Positions 1 to 6,979 of a stretch of DNA of 41,787 bases are shown in pieces. Every line of letters begins with the position of its first letter. Position 1 is the stretch's first letter. The notes under the pieces are model-generated. The model did no database searches and had not been told where the DNA came from. It saw nothing but the letters and a program-made list of their open reading frames with translations. A program made the translations under genes and the position numbers. The stretch covers positions 1-41,787 of the forward strand of contig JAGOHA010000018.1 in assembly GCA_017996395.1 (NCBI GenBank), read 5' to 3'. Origin of the DNA: Acidobacteriota bacterium. Lineage in GTDB: Bacteria > Acidobacteriota > JAAYUB01.

Positions 1-6
1 GGAAGA

Positions 7-32
7 CCCGGCATGCGGATGCCGGGTTTTTT
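7..32 (+). terminator. Intrinsic terminator of a gene left of the window
   Basis: An 8-bp perfect stem (CCCGGCAT, 7-14, with ATGCCGGG, 19-26) closes a 4-nt loop and is followed directly by six T residues (27-32). The T-run is on the plus strand, so it should end transcription of a plus-strand gene outside the window. It abuts the stop codon of the minus-strand gene at 32, so the two genes converge. Confidence 0.85.
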
Positions 33-478
33 CACGCCTGGATGTACTCGCCGGCGTGACGGATCGAGGACCGGTGGCAGCCCACCACGTTGCACACGGC
101 GATGGCCTCGTCGGCGGTGTGCGCCTCGGTGAGGTAGAGGAGGCAGAGTTCCCCCGGGGCGCCGGCGTCGCCGGAGGCGCAGGCGCAGGGGCCGAGGACG
201 TCCAGGGGCGCGGCGCATTCGGGACAGGCCAGGCTGATCTTTTCCCCGTCGACGAGCCGTCCCGCCAGGACCAGCCTGTCGAAGCAGCCCAGGGTGGGAC
301 TCAGCACGAGCAAACCCCGTTCGCCCCGGGCGTCGGTGAAGACGAGCTTGATGCCCGCCAGACCCTGGATGGTGTAGCACACGTCGAGCAGGTTGTGGCC
401 GTTGGGGCAGAACACTCGGGTGACGGTCCGGGAGGGGAGCACCGGCTCGCTGTGGAATGCGGCGGGGTTGGCTTGCAC
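32..478 (-). CDS. Small protein with zinc-ribbon-like cysteine clusters, function unknown
   Basis: About 148 aa, no family recognised. The N-terminal part has a CPNGHN motif near residue 24, which looks like one half of a zinc knuckle. A second cluster (CPECAAPLDVLGPCAC) lies near residue 85, and two more cysteines lie near the C-terminus. Metal binding is inferred from these motifs. I start it at the GTG at 478 because GGAGAG lies 6 nt upstream. The open frame continues far upstream to 1357, but that extension is antisense to pgsA and has the arginine/proline-rich composition of a shadow. The gene stands alone, with its own promoter just upstream. It could be a cytosolic metal-binding or redox-sensing protein; nothing in the sequence decides this. 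Confidence 0.72.
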   Translation of the reverse strand: MQANPAAFHSEPVLPSRTVTRVFCPNGHNLLDVCYTIQGLAGIKLVFTDARGERGLLVLSPTLGCFDRLVLAGRLVDGEKISLACPECAAPLDVLGPCACASGDAGAPGELCLLYLTEAHTADEAIAVCNVVGCHRSSIRHAGEYIQA

Positions 479-518
479 GGCGGACTCTCCCGGGCGCGGT
501 TGTGGTGTCGACGGACCG

Positions 519-548
519 ATTATAGCAGACGTTGGAAATGTGGGGCAA
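519..548 (-). promoter_or_regulatory. Sigma-70-type promoter for the zinc-ribbon gene
   Basis: Reading the minus strand, a perfect -10 TATAAT (519-524), preceded by TGC (extended -10), lies 18 bp from TTGCCC (543-548). The start codon at 478 is about 40 nt downstream of the -10. Confidence 0.65.
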
Positions 549-691
549 TCGATCGCTGCATCGGGGCCGCCGGTGGCGGGATGCCGCCCGGAACGACCCG
601 CCTTGCCTGCGGGCCGGCCGGTGTGGTATGGTGAAAGGGATAGATGACCGAACACGCTGCCGCGCCGGGCCGGATCCGGCACGGGAAGTGG

Positions 692-1324
692 ATGGCGATG
701 AACCTGGCCAATTACCTGACTCTGTTGCGGATTTTTTCGATCCCCTTCCTGGTGACGGTGCTGCTGACCGAATTCCCCAACAAGGAGATCTGGGGGATCG
801 CGCTGTTCCTCGCGGCGTCGGTGACCGACGTCCTGGACGGCTACATCGCCCGGCGGCGGCGCCAGGTCACCACCATGGGCATCCTGATGGACCCCCTGGC
901 CGACAAGCTGCTCATCTCCTCGGCGTTCATCATCCTGGTCCAGCTCCATCTGGTGCCGGCCTGGATGGTGGTGATCATCATCGGCCGCGAGTTCGCCGTC
1001 ACCGGGTTGCGGAACCTGGCCTCCACGGAGGGGCTGATCATCCGGGCGTCGGCGCTGGGCAAAACCAAGATGGTCTTCCAGGTCGTGGCGGTGTGCCTCA
1101 TCCTGGCCGGCGCGCGGTTCGGCGGGATCTGGCTGCTGCTGGGGAAGATCTCGCTCTGGCTGGTGCTGGTGATCGCCGTCAGCAGCATGGTGCACTATTT
1201 CTTCGTGTTCTGGCGCAAGATCGACGCGCACCGCAAAAAGCGGATCCGCCTGAAACGCATGCTGTTCCAGCGGCGGCAGAACCGCGTGATCCGGGAGGCC
1301 CGCAGTGAACCCTCTGTCGAATGA
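692..1324 (+). CDS. pgsA: CDP-diacylglycerol--glycerol-3-phosphate 3-phosphatidyltransferase
   Basis: Integral membrane enzyme that makes phosphatidylglycerol phosphate from CDP-diacylglycerol and glycerol 3-phosphate, the committed step to phosphatidylglycerol and cardiolipin. The complete CDP-alcohol phosphatidyltransferase signature D-x2-D-G-x2-A-R-x8-G-x3-D-x3-D is present, using D46, D49, G50, A53, R54, G63, D67 and D71. Several hydrophobic segments follow, then a very basic C-terminal tail. I start at the ATG at 692, because family members begin with a short N-NL-x-N-x-LT-LLRI segment. The ATG at 698 is also possible. An in-frame ATG at 644 with an upstream AAAGGG would add 16 residues. 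The 3' end overlaps the AMMECR1 gene by 20 nt, suggesting co-transcription. Confidence 0.93.
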   Translation: MAMNLANYLTLLRIFSIPFLVTVLLTEFPNKEIWGIALFLAASVTDVLDGYIARRRRQVTTMGILMDPLADKLLISSAFIILVQLHLVPAWMVVIIIGREFAVTGLRNLASTEGLIIRASALGKTKMVFQVVAVCLILAGARFGGIWLLLGKISLWLVLVIAVSSMVHYFFVFWRKIDAHRKKRIRLKRMLFQRRQNRVIREARSEPSVE

Positions 1325-1859
1325 CGTCCGCACGGAGTGCCTGTTCCTCGCGCGCAAGACCCTGCACGCCCACGTGCGGCGGCAGCAGGCGGGCGACGCC
1401 TACCGGCCGGCGCACCCCGAGCTGGAACTCCCGTGCGGCGCCTTCGTCACCCTCAAGCGGGGCGGGGAGCTGCGCGGCTGCATCGGCTACGTCGAGGCCG
1501 TCAAGCCGCTGTGGGAGACCATCGCCGACTGCACCGTCTCGGCGGCGAGCCACGACCCGCGCTTCCCGCCCGTGGCGCCCGACGAGCTGGCGGCGATCAC
1601 CATCGAGATCTCGGTGCTCTCGCCCATGCGCGACGTGGCCGACCCGGCGGACATCGCCGTGGGCCGCGACGGCCTGCTGATCTCCACCGGCTTTCGCCGC
1701 GGGCTGCTGCTGCCCCAGGTGGCCACCGAGTACGGCTGGGACCGCGAGGAGTTTCTGCGCCACACCTGCCGCAAGGCGGGCCTGCCCGACGATGCGTGGC
1801 GCAAGGGCGCGCGCATCCAGGCGTTCACCGCCGACGTGTTCGGCGAATCCGAAGCATAA
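1305..1859 (+). CDS. AMMECR1 domain protein (AmmeMemoRadiSam system protein A-like)
   Basis: A 184-aa single-domain AMMECR1-family protein. The family hallmark LRGCIG is at residues 56-61, followed by a conserved acidic/Pro-rich ISVLSP stretch and the typical GLLLPQVATEYGW segment near residue 135. In many prokaryotes this domain (component A) occurs with a Memo-like protein and a radical SAM protein; neither is adjacent here. The molecular activity of the family is not established. The start is the GTG at 1305 with GGGAGG 6 nt upstream, which puts the first 20 nt inside the end of pgsA. Translational coupling to pgsA is likely. Confidence 0.88.
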   Translation: MNPLSNDVRTECLFLARKTLHAHVRRQQAGDAYRPAHPELELPCGAFVTLKRGGELRGCIGYVEAVKPLWETIADCTVSAASHDPRFPPVAPDELAAITIEISVLSPMRDVADPADIAVGRDGLLISTGFRRGLLLPQVATEYGWDREEFLRHTCRKAGLPDDAWRKGARIQAFTADVFGESEA

Positions 1860-1969
1860 CCCGTCAACGGCCGCGGCCGGCCCCCGACCGCCCCGGGCGG
1901 CCCGCCGGACGCATCGCCGGCCGCGCGCAGCGGCCACCGGATCCGAGGTCAGGGAGAAAAGAGGTGAGC

Positions 1970-2386
1970 ATGCAACCGAGACGAATCTTCATCACCGAGT
2001 ACGACAAGGAGCGGCTGGAAAAGATTCTGCCGGCCACCCCGGACTCCACCAACCGCAACCGGCAGGATCTGCGGAACCTGGCCAAGGAGCTGGCGCGCGC
2101 CAAAATCGTGCCGCCCGAGCGGATCCCGCCCGACGTCGTGACCATGAACTCGCGGGTGGTCCTGCGCGACCTGAACTCGGACGAGACGATGACCTACACG
2201 CTGGTCTTCCCGAAGGACGCGGACATCGGCGCCGGCGCCATCTCGATCCTGGCGCCGGTGGGCACCGCCATCATCGGGTACGCCGTCGGGGATGTCATCG
2301 AATGGCCGGTGCCGGGCGGCACCCGGCGCATCCGGATCGAGCAGATCCTGTACCAGCCGGAGGCGGCGGGCGATTTCCACCTGTGA
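1970..2386 (+). CDS. rnk: Rnk-like GreA/GreB-family transcription factor
   Basis: A 138-aa protein of the Rnk type: a short N-terminal segment with a single helical region, then the GreA/GreB C-terminal (FKBP-like) domain. The typical pattern is visible: VTMNSRVVLRDL, YTLVFP, the ISILAPVGTAIIGY core and the GDVIEWPVPGG turn. Rnk-type proteins bind RNA polymerase near the secondary channel without the long cleavage-stimulating coiled coil of GreA. The ATG at 1970 has GAGGTG just upstream. A GTG two codons earlier, with AGGGAGA upstream, is an alternative. The ~110-bp gap from the AMMECR1 gene is very GC-rich. The 3' end is followed at once by a strong hairpin and the convergent response regulator gene. 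Confidence 0.88.
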   Translation: MQPRRIFITEYDKERLEKILPATPDSTNRNRQDLRNLAKELARAKIVPPERIPPDVVTMNSRVVLRDLNSDETMTYTLVFPKDADIGAGAISILAPVGTAIIGYAVGDVIEWPVPGGTRRIRIEQILYQPEAAGDFHL

Positions 2387-2389
2387 CGC

Positions 2390-2412
2390 GGCGCGCCCGC
2401 GCCGGGCGCGCC
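2390..2412 (+). terminator. GC-rich hairpin between convergent genes
   Basis: Perfect 9-bp inverted repeat (GGCGCGCCC 2390-2398, GGGCGCGCC 2404-2412, 5-nt loop) starting 4 nt after the rnk stop. There is no T-run on either side, so this is a possible weak or factor-assisted terminator, or an mRNA 3'-end stabiliser. Confidence 0.45.
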
Positions 2413-2439
2413 GGCGCGGCGACGGGGGTGCGGGCCGGC

Positions 2440-3843
2440 TCAGATCCGGGACGGGTCGATGTCGAGGCGCTTGAGTTTCTCGTTCAGCGTGGTGGCGTTG
2501 AGCTGCAGGAGCTGGGCGGCGCGCTTCTGGTTGCCGCTGGTCTTCCGGAGGGCCTGGACGATGAGCCGGCGCTCGAAGTCCGCGACCGCCTCCTTGAGGG
2601 CCAGACCGGTGTCGGGGACGTCTTCCACCACGCGGAACAGGTCCTGGCCGGCGGTCATCTCCATGGGGAACTGGGCCCGGTGGATGCAGTGGTCGTCGCC
2701 GCTGAGCACGATGGCCCGTTCGATGACGTTCTCCAGCTCGCGCACGTTGCCGGGCCAGCGGTAACTGGTGAGCAGGTTCATGGCGTCCTGCTCGATGGTG
2801 CAATGGGGGCGGCCGTTGTCGTCGCAGATCTTCTCGATGAAATGCTCCACGAGCAGGGGGATATCGTCGCGGCGCTCGCGGAGCGGCGGCAGGTCGACCC
2901 GGATCACGTTGAGCCGGTAGTACAGATCCTCGCGGAACTTCCCCTGCTGGACAAGGTTCTTGACGTCCTCGTTCGAGGCGGCCAGCAGCCGCACATCCAC
3001 CCGGATGTTCTCCACGTCCCCCAGGCGGCGGAACTCCTTCTCCTGGATCACCCGCAGGAGCTTGGCCTGCAGCTCCATGCTGATATTGCCGATCTCGTCG
3101 AGGAAGATGGTGCCCCCGTTGGCCACTTCGAACAGGCCCTTCTTGGTGGCCACGGCGCCGGTGAAGGCGCCTTTCTTGAAGCCGAACAGCTCGCTCTCCA
3201 GCAGCTCGGTGGGGATGTTGCCGCAGTTGATGGGGATGAACGGCTGGTCGGACCGGGGGGAGTAGTTGTGGATGGCCTTGGCCACGAGCTCCTTGCCGGT
3301 GCCGCTCTCGCCCACCACGAGCACCGTGCTCTTGGTGGGGGCCACCTGGCGGATGAGCTTGAAGATCTCCTGCATCCGGGGGGCCTTGCCCACAATGGAC
3401 TCGAACGAGTACTGCCGCTGGAAGCTCTGGCGCAGGTAGAGGTTCTCCAGGACCAGCGCCCGCTTCTGCAGGCCGTTCTTGATCTCCAGGAGCAGCTCGT
3501 CGTTCTTGAACGGCTTGGTGATGAAGCCGTAGGCGCCGTTGCGGGTGGCGGTGACGGCGCTCTCGATGGTGCCGTAGGCGGTGATCATGATGAGCACCGC
3601 CTGGGGATCGAGCAGCCGGATCTCGTGGAGCACCTCCATGCCGTCCAGTTCGGGCATCATCAAATCGACCAGGACCAGGTCGTAGGCGTTGGCCGAAAAT
3701 TTCTCCAGGCCTTCCCGTCCGTTCACGGCGCCGTCCAGGATGTAGCCCTCCTTGCGCAGGAGCGTGCCCAGGACGTCGTGCATGATGGCCTCGTCGTCGA
3801 TGAGCAGAATCCGCTCCTGGTCCGGGCGCTCTTTGGTCGTCAT
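2440..3843 (-). CDS. NtrC-family sigma-54-dependent response regulator
   Basis: A 467-aa activator with three complete domains. The receiver (about 8-125) has the acidic pair D16/D17, phospho-acceptor D60 and K110. The AAA+ domain (about 148-380) has Walker A GESGTGKE at 178-185, an intact GAFTGA sigma-54 contact loop at 225-230 and Walker B FLDEIG at 247-252. The C-terminal Fis-type helix-turn-helix ends with RAAQLLQLNATTLNEKL. It should activate sigma-54 promoters when phosphorylated. Its start overlaps the stop of the upstream histidine kinase by 4 nt (ATGA), so the two form a cognate two-component pair. Target genes cannot be deduced from the window. Confidence 0.96.
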   Translation of the reverse strand: MTTKERPDQERILLIDDEAIMHDVLGTLLRKEGYILDGAVNGREGLEKFSANAYDLVLVDLMMPELDGMEVLHEIRLLDPQAVLIMITAYGTIESAVTATRNGAYGFITKPFKNDELLLEIKNGLQKRALVLENLYLRQSFQRQYSFESIVGKAPRMQEIFKLIRQVAPTKSTVLVVGESGTGKELVAKAIHNYSPRSDQPFIPINCGNIPTELLESELFGFKKGAFTGAVATKKGLFEVANGGTIFLDEIGNISMELQAKLLRVIQEKEFRRLGDVENIRVDVRLLAASNEDVKNLVQQGKFREDLYYRLNVIRVDLPPLRERRDDIPLLVEHFIEKICDDNGRPHCTIEQDAMNLLTSYRWPGNVRELENVIERAIVLSGDDHCIHRAQFPMEMTAGQDLFRVVEDVPDTGLALKEAVADFERRLIVQALRKTSGNQKRAAQLLQLNATTLNEKLKRLDIDPSRI

Positions 3844-6719
3844 GAGCTGGACGCCTCCTTCGCGGCCGGTTCCGCCGCGGGCAGCTTGATGGTGAACCGG
3901 GTGCCCTGACCCGGTTCGCTATCCACGAAAATCCGGCCCGCGTGCTCCTGGATGATGCCGTAGCTCACGGACAGGCCGAGTCCCGTGCCCTGGCCCACCT
4001 CTTTGGTGGTGAAGAACGGATCGTAGATCTTCTGGCGGATCTCCGGCGGGATCCCCTTGCCGTTGTCCTCGAACTGGATCACGTCGAAGCCGTCCCCGAA
4101 GCGGCTCCGGATGTCGATGTGTCCGCCCGGGGGGACGGCATCCCGGGCGTTGAGCAGGATGTTGACGAACACCTGCATGAGCTGGCCCTCGTTGCCGCGC
4201 ACCGGCGGCAGGTCCGGCGCCAGATCCATGCGGATGGCGATGGATTTTTTGGTGAACTGGTGCTCCAGCAGGGCCACCGACTCCTGCAGCAGCTCGTTGA
4301 GGGAGACGGGGCAGAATTCGGTGGTCTGAACCCGGGCGAAGTTCAGCAGGTTCTGGACAATCTCGGACGCCCGGAAACACTGGCTCTCGATTTTCTTGAG
4401 CATGGTGTGATGGGGATGGCTCTGGCCGGTTTCGTCGATGAGCATCTGGGTGAAACTGCTGATGCCGGTGAGCGGCGTGTTCACCTCGTGGGCCACGCCG
4501 GCGGCGATGAGGCCCAGCGACGACAGCTTCTCCGCCTGGAGCAGCTGGGTCTCGAGCTGCACGCGGGCGGTGATGTCGTCGAACACCAGCAGCGTCCCGG
4601 CCACCTGGCCGGTTTCCCGGACGAACGGGCTCACGGTCAGGTTCACGAACCGCTTGTCCCCGCGGCGGTTCTCGAGGAACAGCTTGTAGAAATTGGCCGT
4701 GTCGCTGGTGGTGTAGGAATCCGCGGGGAAGGCGTTGCGGATGGTGGCCGACAGGTCGGGCGCAAAGACCTCCTCCAGCCGGCGGCCGATGGCCTGCCGG
4801 CCCGGCAGGTAGTAGAGCTGGACCATCGCTTGGTTCCAGGTGGTGATGATGCCGTCGTTGCTCACGGCCACGACCCCGACGTTGATGCCCTCGACGATGT
4901 TTTCGTTGTACGCCTTGAGCGCCTCGAGCTCGTGGGCCTTGGTCTGGAGCGAGGAGTAGAGCCGGGAATTCTCCAGGGCGATGGCGGCGTAGCCGGCGAT
5001 CATGCCCAGGAGCTGGAGGTCTTCGGAGGACAGGAAGGTCTCCTGGGGTCCCTTGCCCAGGGCGATGACGCCGATCGTCTCGTTGCGGTGCGCCATGGGC
5101 TGGAAGTAGAACAGGGACAGCCGGGCGTACTCGTCCCGCAGCGCCAGCTGCTCCGGGCGGGTTTCCTCCTCGATGATGGTGAAGGGCAGGGTGGGCACGT
5201 TCACCCCGGTGATCAGGAAGGCATCGGGAATGGCGAACCGCTGGCGGGCCGGCAGGGGCCGCCGGAGGCCGCGGTAGGCCAGCAGGTCGTACTGCTCGGG
5301 CTCCTGGGGGTGGCGCAGGAAGATGGCGACCGTCTCCACCTTCAGCGACTTGTTCACGCGCTCGATGATCGCGGAGGTGATGGTCTCCATGCTGCTTTCG
5401 GTGCTGATGGTGTGGCCGAACTCGATGAGGGACTGGCGGTACTTGTATTCGTCCTTGTAGAAGAAGCGGTCGATCTCCTGCTGGACCCGCCGGCGGATGG
5501 GTGCGAACAGGAAGGCCACCACGAGCGCCGAGATGGCGATGGCGAAGGTGTTGGATTCGGGGAAGAAGAACTGCAGGATCACGCCGCTGAGGCCGATCAG
5601 CAGGAAGTAGATGCCCAGGACAGCGGCGCTGGCGATGAAATAGGCCGCGCCGCGCTTGAACAGGATGTCCACGTCCATGAGCCGGTACTTCACGATGGCG
5701 TACGCAAACGAGATGGGCAGGAAGATGAGGCAGAGGATGGAGGCCTGCATCAGCGGGTTGATGTCGAGGTTCAGCAGGAAGGGGAGGACGTAGAAGAAGA
5801 AGAACGGGACGAGCGACAGCGTGGTGCCGATGACGATCCACTTCATCTGCTGGCGCAGTTCGGTGGATTCGGAGCTGTAGCGCGAAATGAACAGCAGCGC
5901 CAGGCCGCCGAGGAAGTAGAGGCTGAAATAGATCAGGTGGACGATGTCCAGGGTGATACGGGCCGACAGGGTGCGAGGCAAGCCGATCCACGCCAGCCGC
6001 CCGGCGAACCAGAAAATCTGGAGTCCCAGCAGGAACACGAACGGGAGGTAGATGAAGAGGACCACCGGGGAATGGGTCCGCAGCCAGCTCTTGCGGGTGG
6101 GGAAGTTCATGCTGAAGTGCAGGAACAAGGGCGGCAGCAGCAGGGTCGAAACCACCGAGATCCAGTACACCAGATAGTCGAACGGCTGCAGCCGGTTGAT
6201 GTAACTGAACAGATACAGCGAGAACGAGAACAGGCACACCAGGTAGAAGTGGATGCTGCCGCGGCTGCGCCAGTACTTGACCAGGATCAGGACACCCACG
6301 CAGAGGTAGACGAAGGCGACGATGATCCGGAAGAAGTCCTTCATGGCCAGGACCGGCTTCGGCTGGATCGTCAGGCGGACCTCCTTGACGTCGCCGGTGG
6401 ACCGGTCTTTGAGGAAGTAATGGGCGGTTTCGCCGGGATTGAGCAGGAACAGCACGTCGGTGTAATCGCCCATGTTGAGGACTTCATGCTGGTTGATGCG
6501 CAGCAGGGTGTCGCCGGGCTGGACATCCGGCAGGGGTTGCTCGCCGGTCACCGTGAGGACCACCACGCCTTCATCGCGTTCGATCCAGGCGATGCCGTCG
6601 GACGGGTCGTTCCAACTGATCCGGTCACGGATGTTGAATATTCCGGCGGTCAGAAAGCCCACTCCCACCAACAACAGCCCGTACACCTTCAGCTTGTCGG
6701 TCAGGGTGGAATGGCTCAT
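3840..6719 (-). CDS. Large membrane histidine kinase with PDZ-like, GAF and PAS domains
   Basis: A 959-aa sensor kinase. In order: a TM helix (about 12-28); a PDZ-like domain (about 43-118) with an LPDVQPGDTLLRING-type turn; about eight further hydrophobic segments (about 128-410); a GAF-like domain (about 425-580); a PAS domain (about 600-715); a HisKA with phospho-acceptor H744 in HEVNTPL; and a HATPase with N-box near 853, DNGKG at 885-889 and GTGLGL at 911-916. The NtrB-type H-box matches the NtrC-type partner it overlaps. The PDZ-like domain between the first two membrane segments is probably periplasmic and could sense a peptide or an envelope signal. The multi-TM part followed by GAF resembles PrsK-like kinases. 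It starts at the ATG at 6719, with GAAGG close upstream. Confidence 0.93.
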   Translation of the reverse strand: MSHSTLTDKLKVYGLLLVGVGFLTAGIFNIRDRISWNDPSDGIAWIERDEGVVVLTVTGEQPLPDVQPGDTLLRINQHEVLNMGDYTDVLFLLNPGETAHYFLKDRSTGDVKEVRLTIQPKPVLAMKDFFRIIVAFVYLCVGVLILVKYWRSRGSIHFYLVCLFSFSLYLFSYINRLQPFDYLVYWISVVSTLLLPPLFLHFSMNFPTRKSWLRTHSPVVLFIYLPFVFLLGLQIFWFAGRLAWIGLPRTLSARITLDIVHLIYFSLYFLGGLALLFISRYSSESTELRQQMKWIVIGTTLSLVPFFFFYVLPFLLNLDINPLMQASILCLIFLPISFAYAIVKYRLMDVDILFKRGAAYFIASAAVLGIYFLLIGLSGVILQFFFPESNTFAIAISALVVAFLFAPIRRRVQQEIDRFFYKDEYKYRQSLIEFGHTISTESSMETITSAIIERVNKSLKVETVAIFLRHPQEPEQYDLLAYRGLRRPLPARQRFAIPDAFLITGVNVPTLPFTIIEEETRPEQLALRDEYARLSLFYFQPMAHRNETIGVIALGKGPQETFLSSEDLQLLGMIAGYAAIALENSRLYSSLQTKAHELEALKAYNENIVEGINVGVVAVSNDGIITTWNQAMVQLYYLPGRQAIGRRLEEVFAPDLSATIRNAFPADSYTTSDTANFYKLFLENRRGDKRFVNLTVSPFVRETGQVAGTLLVFDDITARVQLETQLLQAEKLSSLGLIAAGVAHEVNTPLTGISSFTQMLIDETGQSHPHHTMLKKIESQCFRASEIVQNLLNFARVQTTEFCPVSLNELLQESVALLEHQFTKKSIAIRMDLAPDLPPVRGNEGQLMQVFVNILLNARDAVPPGGHIDIRSRFGDGFDVIQFEDNGKGIPPEIRQKIYDPFFTTKEVGQGTGLGLSVSYGIIQEHAGRIFVDSEPGQGTRFTIKLPAAEPAAKEASSS

Positions 6720-6854
6720 GCTTCCTTCAGCGCCGCGGCTGTGAAAATCGCTGCAAGACCCATGCCATGAACGCTCTTGCGGCGGCTATCCCAATAAACT
6801 GAAAACAATCAGGTTATTCGTTTTGCCGGCCGCTAATCCAATATTCCGAAACAT

Positions 6855-6883
6855 ATTTTACAATAATTTGAACGAGGGTTCAA
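6855..6883 (-). promoter_or_regulatory. Candidate promoter of the kinase/regulator operon
   Basis: On the minus strand, TTGAAC (6878-6883) and TAAAAT (6855-6860) are separated by 17 bp, about 135 nt upstream of the kinase start. This is the only good sigma-70 match I see in the 260-bp intergenic stretch 6720-6979. An inverted repeat overlaps the -35. Confidence 0.5.
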
Positions 6884-6893
6884 TAAATTGAAC
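6868..6893. repeat. Overlapping TTGAAC/GTTCAA inverted repeats
   Basis: GTTCAAT (6878-6884) and ATTGAAC (6887-6893) form a 7-bp dyad with a 2-nt spacer. A further TTGAAC (6868-6873) forms a second dyad with the same GTTCAA. The shared arm is the -35 hexamer of the minus-strand promoter candidate, so this may be an operator for a dimeric regulator. Confidence 0.45.
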
Positions 6894-6924
6894 AAGCCCG
6901 ATCAGCTTGATGTGAGCGGGTTTT
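6894..6924. terminator. Weak terminator-like hairpin after the barrel protein gene
   Basis: AAGCCCG (about 6894-6900) can pair with CGGGTTT, which continues into a short T-run on the plus strand. On the minus strand the stem is followed by only TTGTTC, so it would be a poor terminator for the minus-strand gene ending at 6980. Confidence 0.3.
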
Positions 6925-6979
6925 TCCTGCGCAGGTCTCATGATTTGGGAGCCGGAGAAATGTGTGGGATTGGACTGCG

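Noticed and set aside
484-1357. Upstream extension of the zinc-ribbon open frame to 441 aa
   Set aside because: It is antisense to pgsA, Arg/His/Pro-rich, and lacks a ribosome site; the GTG at 478 with GGAGAG is the better start.
1792-3909. 705-aa plus-strand open frame
   Set aside because: It crosses the AMMECR1 gene, rnk and the antisense of the NtrC-type regulator; high-GC DNA gives long stop-free shadow frames and no domain is visible.
3919-6770. Open frames of 772 and 942 aa overlapping the large kinase gene
   Set aside because: Both are shadows of the kinase gene, which has complete domains and motifs in its own frame.
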